DNA from: Herbaspirillum sp. AP02
GTDB lineage: Bacteria > Pseudomonadota > Gammaproteobacteria > Burkholderiales > Burkholderiaceae_D
Length of the DNA: 64,000 nucleotides
Direction: 5' to 3'
Assembly: GCF_015767275.1 (NCBI RefSeq)
Contig: NZ_JADWMY010000001.1
Span: forward strand, 496,001 to 560,000
Positions 1 to 9,809 of this stretch are shown here, one piece after another (the first letter of the stretch is position 1; every line of letters begins with the position of its first letter). The notes beneath the pieces were generated by a model. The model was not told where the DNA came from. It did no database searches and saw only the letters and a list, made by a program, of their open reading frames with translations. The position numbers were made by a program, and so were the translations under genes.

Positions 1-95
1 GCGGTAGTGGACAACGCCCTGAGCGGACGGGTTGCACCGGCGGTACCGTGGGCGCTGTGGGCGGTGGCGGTAGAACGAAGCGACTGATGGCGCAT
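1..95 (-). CDS. Probable TonB-dependent receptor, N-terminal fragment (runs off the window)
   Basis: Only the first 31 codons are present. They read from an ATG at 95 towards position 1 and begin MRHQSLRSTATAH. A GAGGA ribosome-binding site lies 8 nt upstream of this ATG. The visible part is rich in Arg, Thr and Ala, like the long polar n-region of many TonB-receptor signal peptides; the hydrophobic core would lie outside the window. The identity comes mainly from context. The gene follows fecR by about 70 nt on the same strand, and FecI-FecR pairs are normally followed by the outer-membrane ferri-siderophore receptor they respond to. The assignment is an inference. Confidence 0.45.
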   Translation of the reverse strand, partial: MRHQSLRSTATAHSAHGTAGATRPLRALSTT

Positions 96-164
96 TATTG
101 TTATCCTCGTTAGCGATGAAAAGTGAAGGTCTTCATCTGCTTTACGAACGAGAATCCAAAAGTG

Positions 165-1202
165 CTATGGCTGGCCCGATTTTTTCTGTGCGGCAGCGAC
201 CACCCGGGTCCAGTAACGCGTGTGACGCTGGATGCGGATGGGGAAGGCATGCTCCAGCGCCGCCAGCACGCGATCGGTATCTTCCAGCGGGAAGACGCCA
301 TTGACGGCGATCTGCGCCACCGCATCATCAACCTGCAACAGGCCCGGTCGATAACGCCCCAGTTCAGCCAGCAGATCGCCCAGGGGCCGCTCGCGGGCGA
401 TCAGCATGCCCTGGGTCCAGGCCTGCGCGTTCGGATCGAGCACAGCGACCGCGCCCACGGTGAGATCGTCGAAAACCGCCTGTTGCCCCTGCCCGACCAG
501 CGCGCTCCCCACGGCGTTGCGTGCCGGGGTGATGCGGACCGCACCTGCCATCACCTCGACCCGACTGCGGCCGGCCTGGCGCCATCCGGGCGACGCTTCC
601 TGGCGCACCACGAAGCGTGTCCCCAAAGCCTGCACCCGCCCCTGGGCCGTATCGACATAAAAGGGCTGCTCTGCCCAAGCTGCCAGGTGCGCGGTCTCGA
701 CCATGATGGCACCGCGTCGCAGCACCAGCCGCCGCAGTCCATCGGCGAAGCGGATATCGACAGCGCTATCGCTGTCGAGCACCAGTCTGCTGCCATCGGG
801 CAGCACCAACTCGCGCCGTTCGCCGACGGCGCTGCGCTGATCGGCGGTCAGCGCCAGGTAGGCGTGGCGGCGGTCGTAGCACAGCGCCCCGGTGCCGGCG
901 ACCAGCAGCAAGGCCAGCACCTGACGCCGGCTCGTCCTGGCAGGACGGCCTGCTGCACCGCGACGCAAGGCCTGGCTGGCCGCCTGTGACGGCATGCCCT
1001 GCAGCATGCCCTGGAAGCGGCTCACCGCTTCCCACTGGCTGGCATGGGCAGGGTTGGCCGCCAACCAGGTGGCGAAGGCCTGCCGTTGCGCGGGGGTGAC
1101 TTCGCCGGAGGCCAGGATCACGAACCATTGCAAGGCCTGATCCAGGGCATCTCCGGAGGGGCAATCCGCTGAAGCCGGCTGCAGGGTCACGGCGCTCAGC
1201 AT
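165..1202 (-). CDS. FecR-family anti-sigma / sigma-regulator protein
   Basis: 345-residue inner-membrane regulator that relays the signal from a TonB-dependent receptor to the FecI-type sigma factor. The N-terminus has the cytoplasmic FecR/DUF4880 pattern (ALQWFVILASGEVTPAQR, then FATWLAANPAHASQWE). A basic stretch and a hydrophobic segment follow near residues 87-105 (RRQVLALLLVAGTGALCY). The periplasmic FecR domain comes next, with VLPDGSRLVLDSDSAVDI and AWTQGMLIARERPLGDLL. The C-terminus, from about residue 295, looks like the STN-like half (LLQVDDAVAQIAVNGVFP). The ATG at 1202 is preferred over an in-frame codon at 1223 because it overlaps the stop of the sigma-factor gene (ATGCTGA), giving translational coupling. 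The specific iron source is unknown. Confidence 0.9.
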   Translation of the reverse strand: MLSAVTLQPASADCPSGDALDQALQWFVILASGEVTPAQRQAFATWLAANPAHASQWEAVSRFQGMLQGMPSQAASQALRRGAAGRPARTSRRQVLALLLVAGTGALCYDRRHAYLALTADQRSAVGERRELVLPDGSRLVLDSDSAVDIRFADGLRRLVLRRGAIMVETAHLAAWAEQPFYVDTAQGRVQALGTRFVVRQEASPGWRQAGRSRVEVMAGAVRITPARNAVGSALVGQGQQAVFDDLTVGAVAVLDPNAQAWTQGMLIARERPLGDLLAELGRYRPGLLQVDDAVAQIAVNGVFPLEDTDRVLAALEHAFPIRIQRHTRYWTRVVAAAQKKSGQP

Positions 1203-1735
1203 GCGCAGACGGGTTCGCCGCACTGCTGCATGGCGAGGAAGCAGGCCCGGGTGGCAGTGAGCATGTGCTTGCGAACAGTGGCAACGGCGATGCCCAAGGA
1301 CGCGGCGATAGCGCTATACGTCATGCCGTCGAATTGCGACATGAAGAAGGTTTCCCGCACCTTCAGCGGCAGGTCCTCCAGCGCGGCATCGATTGCGCCC
1401 AGGGTCTGCAGCACGATGAGGCTGTCTTCATGGGATGGCACATGGGCTTCAGGCAAGACTGCCAGGGCCTCCAGATAGGCCGCCTCCAGCTTGCGACGCC
1501 GATGCAGGTCGATCATCAGGTGCTTGGCGATCTGGACCAGGTACGGGCGCGCCTGCTCCGGGAGCGGCATGCTGCGCCCTGTGGCCACCCGGATATAGGT
1601 GTCCTGCACCAGATCGGCCGCGTCGCCACGGTTACCCAGCTTGCGTTGCAGCCATTGCAGCAGCCAGCCGTGATGGCCGCTGTACATCCTTTGCAATGCA
1701 TCGCTTTCCTGCCTGTCGAGTAGCCGGGCTTCCAT
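1196..1735 (-). CDS. FecI-type ECF RNA polymerase sigma factor
   Basis: 179-residue extracytoplasmic-function sigma factor that would direct transcription of the adjacent TonB-receptor gene when released by FecR. Sigma region 2 is visible near residues 15-85 (LLQWLQRKLGNRGDAADLVQDTYIRVA; HLMIDLHRRR). Region 4 is near 115-170, with the helix-turn-helix sequence MTYSAIAASLGIAVATVRKHM. The length matches the FecI family. The C-terminus (CGEPVCAC) is Cys-rich, which is a minor oddity. It is the first gene of a fecI-fecR-receptor unit. A Fur-box promoter lies immediately upstream, so iron starvation should induce it. Confidence 0.92.
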   Translation of the reverse strand: MEARLLDRQESDALQRMYSGHHGWLLQWLQRKLGNRGDAADLVQDTYIRVATGRSMPLPEQARPYLVQIAKHLMIDLHRRRKLEAAYLEALAVLPEAHVPSHEDSLIVLQTLGAIDAALEDLPLKVRETFFMSQFDGMTYSAIAASLGIAVATVRKHMLTATRACFLAMQQCGEPVCAC

Positions 1736-1748
1736 GAGCTTGATTTTT

Positions 1749-1767
1749 AATAATGAGAATCATTATT
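1749..1767. promoter_or_regulatory. Fur box in front of the FecI-type sigma gene
   Basis: The 19-bp sequence AATAATGAGAATCATTATT matches the classical Fur box GATAATGATAATCATTATC at 16 of 19 positions by eye and is nearly palindromic. It overlaps the predicted -10 element and covers the expected transcription start, so Fur-Fe(II) binding would block the promoter. This fits the role of the downstream genes in iron uptake signalling. Confidence 0.85.
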
Positions 1768-1793
1768 ATATGGAAGCAACTGCGATTTGTCAG
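1765..1793 (-). promoter_or_regulatory. Sigma-70 promoter of the fecI-fecR operon
   Basis: On the minus strand a -35 element CTGACA (1793-1788) is separated by 17 bp from a perfect -10 TATAAT (1770-1765). The sigma gene ATG lies 30 nt downstream of the -10. The Fur box overlaps the -10 by three bases. Both hexamers and the spacing are read directly from the sequence. Confidence 0.75.
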
Positions 1794-1813
1794 TTTTCAG
1801 TCCACGAAACTGA

Positions 1814-2728
1814 TCACTTGTGCCATTCCAAGGGTTCGCCGGGCTCGGGCAGGTCCAGCTTCAGCCCCAGGCGCTCAATCAGGCGCCGGGCGTCGAACGG
1901 TGCCTTGACCTTTATATCATTATCGAAATAACAATAAACATCACGACTGGCGCGCTGTCGTGGCGCACTGGACGCAATGCGCGGGCCCTGCGCCGGCTGA
2001 CCGCCTTCAGCCCAGGCCCGGATGCGTTCGGCCCAGGCGTCGATGGCCTCGTCGCTGTAACCGCTCTGGTAGAGACGCTTGTCACCGTGCAGGCGCAGAT
2101 ACATGAAATCAGCAGTGACGTCTTCCTGGTAGGGCCATTTCCTGGGCGCATCGGCCACCACCAGCGCGACCTTGTACTTGCGCAGCAGCTTGATGAAGGA
2201 TTCGTCGACGAAGCTGTCATGGCGGATTTCCATGGCATGGCGCAGCTTGCGCTTCCGGTCGATTTCCAGGTGCACCCTGCCCTCCATGCGCGGCTCATGT
2301 CCACGTGCCAGTTTCTGTGCGGCTTCGGTATCGTGCGGCAGCAGGCTCAGGAAGTGCTCCAGCGCCTCGGACTCATAACTGAAACTGGGCGGGAACTGCC
2401 ACAGGAAGGGGCCCAGCTTTTCCTTCAGGCTGAATACACCGGAGGCGAAGACATTGGCCAGGGCGCCATCGATATCCTTCAGCCGACGGGTATGGGTAAT
2501 GAAGCGATTGCCCTTATGGCTGAAGACGAAGCCGGGTGGCGTGGACTCGTACCAGCGCTGATAGCTTTCCGGCCGCTGCAAGGCATAGAAGGAACCGTTG
2601 AGCTCGATGCTGGGCAGCATGCGCGAGGCATAGCCCAGCTCGTCATCCTGGCGCAGCCCCTTGGGGTAGAAACTGCCGCGCCAGGGCGCGTAACGCCAGC
2701 CGGAGATACCGATCCAGATCTTGCCCAT
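1814..2728 (-). CDS. DUF72 (YecE-like) family protein
   Basis: 304-residue protein of the widespread DUF72 family, a TIM-barrel-like fold of unknown biochemical role. It opens with the family signature IWIGISGWRYAPWRGSFYP. It also carries ELNGSFYALQ, FVFSHKGNRFITHTRRL, GPFLWQFPPSF and FMYLRLHGDKRLYQSGY, and ends with VYCYFDNDIKVKAPFDA. The reading frame stays open much further upstream, but the ATG at 2728 is chosen because GAGGAGG sits just before it and the family normally starts here. The gene is convergent with nothing and divergent from the cupin gene. Function is not known from sequence. Confidence 0.88.
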   Translation of the reverse strand: MGKIWIGISGWRYAPWRGSFYPKGLRQDDELGYASRMLPSIELNGSFYALQRPESYQRWYESTPPGFVFSHKGNRFITHTRRLKDIDGALANVFASGVFSLKEKLGPFLWQFPPSFSYESEALEHFLSLLPHDTEAAQKLARGHEPRMEGRVHLEIDRKRKLRHAMEIRHDSFVDESFIKLLRKYKVALVVADAPRKWPYQEDVTADFMYLRLHGDKRLYQSGYSDEAIDAWAERIRAWAEGGQPAQGPRIASSAPRQRASRDVYCYFDNDIKVKAPFDARRLIERLGLKLDLPEPGEPLEWHK

Positions 2729-2872
2729 GCCTGCCTCCTCGATCCTGTCCATGCCCGGTGTGACCGGGGCCGACGGACTTGGTGCCGGCCAGCGCGGCAG
2801 TGGCACGCTGCTGGTACACTGCAGCCCTTTGATTGAGCGCTCCTCTTTTCTCCCTATCGCCAGCCGACTGCC

Positions 2873-3238
2873 ATGACCGCCATCACCCAATTCCGCCTCG
2901 CCTCCCCCGCGCCCGAACACGACCACCCGCACGAAGAGCGCCGCCTGGACGGCAATCCCCTGCGCACCACCTGGAACCACTTCAGCAGCGCCAGCGGCGA
3001 GATGAACGCCGGTATCTGGGCCTGCGAAAAAGGCAGCTGGCGCATTGCCTTCGCGCCCACCAAAGATGAATATTTCTACGTGCTGGAAGGTCGCTGCCGC
3101 GTCATTGATGAGCAAGGACTGGCTGCCGAAGCCGGCCCGGGGGATGCCATGGTGATCCCGGCCGGGTTCAAGGGCGTGTTCGAGGTGGTGGAGGCGATGC
3201 GCAAGCACTATGTGATCGTCGAGCGTACGGCGGGCTGA
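2873..3238 (+). CDS. Small single-domain cupin protein
   Basis: 121-residue protein with one cupin barrel of the Cupin_3 (DUF861) type. The core is visible as WACEKGSWRIAF, KDEYFYVLEGRCRVID and AGPGDAMVIPAGFKGVFEVVE, the usual two cupin motifs. The W-x-C-x-K-G-x-W element is typical of this subfamily. The protein is cytoplasmic with no signal peptide. The substrate is unknown; relatives include (S)-ureidoglycine aminohydrolase-like proteins and uncharacterised small cupins. It is transcribed divergently from the DUF72 gene across a 144-nt gap and lies 30 nt upstream of the TPR gene. Confidence 0.85.
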   Translation: MTAITQFRLASPAPEHDHPHEERRLDGNPLRTTWNHFSSASGEMNAGIWACEKGSWRIAFAPTKDEYFYVLEGRCRVIDEQGLAAEAGPGDAMVIPAGFKGVFEVVEAMRKHYVIVERTAG

Positions 3239-3268
3239 ACGCGCGCTTGCTTCCTGCCCAGTGCGACC

Positions 3269-4093
3269 ATGATGACCTCACCGACACCCCCGGAGCAATT
3301 GCTGGGCACCGCCCTGCAGCATTACAACGCCGGTCGTTTCGCGCAGGCTCAAGCACTGTGCCTGGCCTTGCTGGCGCAGGCGCCGCAGCATCCGGCCGCA
3401 CATCAGTTGCTGGCCATGCTGGCACTGCAGCGGCAGGCACTGACGCCAGCCCGGCAACATATCCTGCAGAGCCTGGCACCACGTCCGCAGCATGTGCCAT
3501 CGCTGATCATTGCCGGCAAGATTGCCCAGGCCGCTGCCGACCTGGACGGCGCCATCGGCTATTTCGACGCTGCCACACGCTACCAGCCCGACCTGAGCGA
3601 AGCCCACTTCCATCTGGGCAACAGCCTGTCTGCCATGGGGCGCCACCAGGAAGCCATTCAGGCCTTGCGCCAGGCAGTCGCGCTGGCGCCGCAGGCGATG
3701 GAAGCCGTACTCAACCTGGGCACTGCGCTGCGCGAACAGGGCGACCTCCCCGCCGCACGCGCTGCGTTCGCGCAAGCGGTGCAGCTGCGCCCGGAGGTGG
3801 CCGAGGGCTGGTTCAACCTGGGATTGGCGCTGCAGGACTTGCAGCAGCGTGATGACGCCGTCGAGGCATTTGCCCGCGCACTGGCGCTGCGCCCCGACTA
3901 CGCCGATGCCGCGCTCAACCTGGGCGTGGCATTGCAGGAAGCCCGTCGCATGGAGGCTGCGCTGGAGGCCTACCGCACTGCCCTGCGCCTGCAACCGCAA
4001 TGGTTCGGGCGCATTGCTCACGCGCTCAGCGCCGGCAGTAGCGGCCAACTCTGGCTGCACGGCCATCAGCTGGAAGCGGCGTTGCGCAGTTGA
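3269..4093 (+). CDS. Tetratricopeptide-repeat protein
   Basis: 274-residue protein made almost wholly of TPR helices. Repeats are recognisable as LLGTALQHYNAGRFAQAQAL, AHFHLGNSLSAMGRHQEAIQ, AVLNLGTALREQGDLPAARA, GWFNLGLALQDLQQRDDAVE and AALNLGVALQEARRMEAALE, each ending in the A-L-x-P pattern. The last 35 residues (from QWFGRIAHALSAGSSG) are a non-TPR tail. No signal peptide or catalytic domain is seen, so it is probably a protein-binding scaffold. Two start codons are adjacent (ATGATG at 3269 and 3272). It may form a small transcription unit with the cupin gene. The partner is unknown. Confidence 0.8.
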   Translation: MMTSPTPPEQLLGTALQHYNAGRFAQAQALCLALLAQAPQHPAAHQLLAMLALQRQALTPARQHILQSLAPRPQHVPSLIIAGKIAQAAADLDGAIGYFDAATRYQPDLSEAHFHLGNSLSAMGRHQEAIQALRQAVALAPQAMEAVLNLGTALREQGDLPAARAAFAQAVQLRPEVAEGWFNLGLALQDLQQRDDAVEAFARALALRPDYADAALNLGVALQEARRMEAALEAYRTALRLQPQWFGRIAHALSAGSSGQLWLHGHQLEAALRS

Positions 4094-4166
4094 TGGTCAG
4101 GCCGCGACGAGGGGTGGATGCAGACGCCGCGATGTCGCGACGTCGAACCACGGATGCTGGGCTGGC

Positions 4167-4874
4167 CTATTTGCGCTGGCGATATCGTTTGCGATAGACA
4201 TTCGGGCTGGCCAGCACCTGGGCGACCGTCTCGCTGTATCGGCTGGCGGCATCGGCATCGAGGGTATCGAAATGCAGCTCCGGCCGTTCGCGCGGCACCA
4301 CCAGGCATTGCGCGATCGGTGTGCCTTTCGGCAGAACGCCCGCGAACGCCGCATCGGTCCACACCGCCGGGAAATTGATGCCGGCGTCATGGAAATGGTC
4401 GGCATCGACCAGTCCTGACAAGAGACGGAACGGCAGGTCATGCCGATTTACCGGATGGGTGGCGAACAGGGACCAGCCTGCGTCCAGTTCGATGGTCCAG
4501 AAACTGTTGAATTTCAGGACCAGGGCATCATCCTTCAGAAACGGCGTCCCGGTCACCTGGGCAGGTGGATGGAAACTCAACGGCGCACGCGGATGCCCTT
4601 GCACCGCAGGCGGCGGCACATCCCAGTCCCAACGGAACACGCCTTGATCGACGTGCACATCGCAGGGCAACAGGATCATGAACCCGTGCGCCATCGCATC
4701 GATGAAGGGCGGGCACTGCTTGACGGTGCGGATATCGCGGTCGTGCAGCACGGAGAACGCCTTGGCGGGCATGCTGCGAATCCAGGGCGGGATCACTTCG
4801 CGCGCCAGCTGGGGACGCGGCAGGACATCGGCCAGGGCTGGATCGCAACGCAAACGTATCTGGGGAGCGGGCAT
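4167..4874 (-). CDS. Conserved protein of unknown function (resembles DUF6065)
   Basis: 235-residue cytoplasmic protein. It contains the run VKQCPPFIDAMAHGFMILLP, a W-rich middle (FRWDWDVPPP), the pattern NSFWTIELDAGWSLFATHPVNR and the ending GVLPKGTPIAQCLVVPRE. This pattern (CPPF-D...G; W-I-x-T/E...G-x-S-L-F-x-H-P-x-N-R; P-x-G-T-P-I) is shared with a family of unknown function that I believe is DUF6065; I could not check this. The frame opens at a TTG at 4913, but the ATG at 4874 is preferred. There is no strong ribosome-binding site at either. It is convergent with the TPR gene. No function is proposed. Confidence 0.65.
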   Translation of the reverse strand: MPAPQIRLRCDPALADVLPRPQLAREVIPPWIRSMPAKAFSVLHDRDIRTVKQCPPFIDAMAHGFMILLPCDVHVDQGVFRWDWDVPPPAVQGHPRAPLSFHPPAQVTGTPFLKDDALVLKFNSFWTIELDAGWSLFATHPVNRHDLPFRLLSGLVDADHFHDAGINFPAVWTDAAFAGVLPKGTPIAQCLVVPRERPELHFDTLDADAASRYSETVAQVLASPNVYRKRYRQRK

Positions 4875-5158
4875 GGTCTGGAATATCAGGAGAGCGGCAG
4901 CTCTGTCAACCAACAGGCATTCTCGATGAAGCAGGCCTACGGACCGTGACAGAGGGTATTGCCGCCCAGGCCCGAAAGGGGCAACAACACATCTGATGCA
5001 CCCGCCAGTTCTGCGGCCAGGTTCGCCCCGTCAGAGGGGGTGCCAGGAAGACATCCTTGACTCGGCCCCCTTGAAATCAACAGCTTGGAGAAATCAGCTT
5101 TTGCCTAGCTATTTTTGCGTGATTTTCCATGCTATTGATTTACATGGGAATACTTCTC

Positions 5159-6751
<1,593 letters not shown>

Positions 6752-6797
6752 GGGCAATGAGGTCTGGCTACGTTAGAAGGACTGCTGAATGGACTGC

Positions 6798-6852
6798 TGA
6801 AAAATTCAACAGCCCGACAGACTGGCATGGTGCCGGTAAGCTGTCGGGCTGT
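6798..6852 (-). terminator. Terminator-like hairpin between guaB and guaA
   Basis: A perfect 12-bp inverted repeat, ACAGCCCGACAG (6809-6820) and CTGTCGGGCTGT (6841-6852), has a 20-nt loop. Read on the minus strand it is followed by TGAATTTTTC. It lies 15 nt after the guaB stop and so could end or attenuate guaB transcription before guaA. The long loop makes it weaker than a standard intrinsic terminator. Confidence 0.6.
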
Positions 6853-6866
6853 GGCCGCATCGAAGA

Positions 6867-8391
<1,525 letters not shown>

Positions 8392-8440
8392 GCTCAGCTT
8401 GCGATTCTGCCTCCGGGCGTCGTAAAAATGCCGGATATTC

Positions 8441-8492
8441 CGGGCTTGCTGGCAAGCCGACAAGCCGACAAGCCAGCAAGCCAGCAAGCCCG
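8441..8492. repeat. Tandem octamer array flanked by an inverted repeat, upstream of guaB
   Basis: Five consecutive 8-bp units (CAAGCCGA twice, CAAGCCAG twice, then CAAGCCCG) run from 8453 to 8492. The 12-mer CGGGCTTGCTGG at 8441-8452 is the exact reverse complement of the array end, CCAGCAAGCCCG at 8481-8492, so the whole block can fold into a long hairpin. It lies between the rnfH stop (7 nt away) and the guaB promoter. There is no T-tract, so it is not a classical terminator. Confidence 0.85.
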
Positions 8493-8498
8493 GCTGGC

Positions 8499-8804
8499 TT
8501 ACGCGCCCTGCCCGCGTTCCTGGTGCGCCGCCCGGCGTCGGCGGGATTGCTTGGGGTCGGCGATCAGGGGGCGGTAGATTTCGATCCGGTCGCGCTCGCG
8601 CAGCGGCGTATCGAGCGGCTTGACCTTGCCGAAGAGGCCAACCTTGCAGGTGGAGAGGTCGATCGCCGGCTGTTCGCGCAGCACGCCGCTGTCGAGAATG
8701 GCCTGCTGGATGGTGCAGCCCGGAGCCACCTCAAGATGTCTGAGAATCTGCAGTCCAGGCGCGGCGTAGCAAAGCTGGACTTGCAAAGCTGCTCCTTCAG
8801 CCAT
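8499..8804 (-). CDS. rnfH: RnfH-family ubiquitin-like protein
   Basis: 101-residue beta-grasp protein of the RnfH/YfjF family (UPF0125). Visible family features are VQLCYAAPGLQILRHLEV, the middle GCTIQQAILDSGVL, VGLFGKVKPLDTPLRERDRIEIYRPL and a basic tail ADPKQSRRRRAAH. The exact biochemical role is unresolved. The gene typically sits next to ratA, as here. The ATG at 8804 overlaps the last codons of ratA (ATGGCTGA), indicating translational coupling. A further upstream in-frame start at 8840 would lie inside ratA and is rejected. Confidence 0.9.
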   Translation of the reverse strand: MAEGAALQVQLCYAAPGLQILRHLEVAPGCTIQQAILDSGVLREQPAIDLSTCKVGLFGKVKPLDTPLRERDRIEIYRPLIADPKQSRRRRAAHQERGQGA

Positions 8805-9228
8805 ATATCTGTTCGGCCCGCTTGCAGAAGGAGTCGACAAAGCTGTTGGCGATCATGCTGAAGACCGGGCCGATCACGCCCTCCAGGAGGCGACTGGAAA
8901 ATTCATATTCCATGTCGAACTCGATCTTGCAGGCATCCTCCCGTAGCGGCTTGAAGTTCCATCGACCTTCAAAATGCTTGAAGGGACCTTCCACCAGGCG
9001 CATGGTCATGCTGGTGGGACGCACATTGGTATTGTGGGTACTGAAGGACTGTTTCAGGCCGTGGTAGTTGATCTTGAGCTTGGCCGTGAGACTATCGTCA
9101 CTGCGTTCAGACACCTCGACACCGCCACACCAGGGCAGGAATTCAGGGTAATCCTCAACCTTGTCGACCAGGTTGAACATCTGCTCCGCGCTATAGTTGA
9201 TCAGGACGGTTTTGTGAACGACTGCCAT
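8797..9228 (-). CDS. ratA: RatA-family START-like protein (ubiquinone-binding / ribosome association)
   Basis: 143-residue SRPBCC-fold protein of the RatA / COQ10-like family. It begins MAVVHKTVLINYSAEQMFNLVDKVEDYPEFLPW in the usual way and ends with the amphipathic segment GPVFSMIANSFVDSFCKRAEQIYG. The family was described in E. coli as binding 50S subunits and blocking association, and its eukaryotic relative Coq10 binds ubiquinone. Which role applies here cannot be told from sequence. It is divergent from smpB with only 67 nt between the two starts, a very common arrangement, and is followed by the overlapping rnfH. Confidence 0.92.
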   Translation of the reverse strand: MAVVHKTVLINYSAEQMFNLVDKVEDYPEFLPWCGGVEVSERSDDSLTAKLKINYHGLKQSFSTHNTNVRPTSMTMRLVEGPFKHFEGRWNFKPLREDACKIEFDMEYEFSSRLLEGVIGPVFSMIANSFVDSFCKRAEQIYG

Positions 9229-9295
9229 CGAGGGTGATCCGTTTGATAAAATCGCAAAGGCACAATTTTAACCGACGAGACGAATTTTTATTTAG

Positions 9296-9745
9296 ATGAG
9301 CATTATTGATAACAAAAAGGCCTTTTTCGATTACTTCATCGAAGAGCGATTCGAAGCGGGTCTCGTCTTGCAAGGTTGGGAAGTCAAATCGATCCGCGCC
9401 GGCCGCGTGCAACTGAAAGAAGCCTACGTGATCGTGCGCAATGGCGAGGTCTATCTGTTCGGCTGCCACATCAGCGCGCTGACCAGCACCTCGACACACG
9501 TGCACCCGGAAACGACCCGCACCCGCAAGCTGCTGCTCAATGCGGCGGAGATCAGCAAACTGATCGGCAAGGTGGAGCGCTCGGGCTATACGCTGGTCCC
9601 TCTGAACCTGCACTACAGCAAGGGACGGGTCAAATGCGACATCGGCCTGGCCAAGGGCAAGAAGCAGCACGACAAGCGCGAGACCGAAAAGCAACGTGAC
9701 GGCCAGCGCGAAATCCAGGCAGCCATGAAGCAGAATCGCCGCTGA
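9296..9745 (+). CDS. smpB: SsrA-binding protein SmpB
   Basis: 149-residue tmRNA-binding protein needed for trans-translation and rescue of stalled ribosomes. The typical start [38 protein letters not shown] is present (seen in parts at residues 1-37). It is followed by [41 protein letters not shown] and the basic tail that inserts in the ribosomal mRNA channel. Full length. It is divergent from ratA. The tmRNA gene itself is not in this window. Confidence 0.98.
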   Translation: MSIIDNKKAFFDYFIEERFEAGLVLQGWEVKSIRAGRVQLKEAYVIVRNGEVYLFGCHISALTSTSTHVHPETTRTRKLLLNAAEISKLIGKVERSGYTLVPLNLHYSKGRVKCDIGLAKGKKQHDKRETEKQRDGQREIQAAMKQNRR

Positions 9746-9773
9746 TCCTACGCCTTCCCTCTCCCACAACAAC

Positions 9774-9798
9774 AACGGCTGCCCAGGGCAGCCGTTTT
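9774..9798 (+). terminator. Intrinsic terminator of smpB
   Basis: A 10-bp stem, AACGGCTGCC (9774-9783) with GGCAGCCGTT (9787-9796), has a 3-nt loop and a short TTTT tract. It lies 28 nt after the smpB stop, between two convergent genes, and may act for both strands. Confidence 0.75.
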
Positions 9799-9809
9799 CA
9801 TGTCTGCCG

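Noticed and set aside
4875-5158. Possible integrated element or riboswitch next to the guaA 3' end
   Set aside because: No duplicated guaA end, integrase or conserved RNA motif is visible. Only a small hairpin at 5146-5166 overlaps the stop codon.
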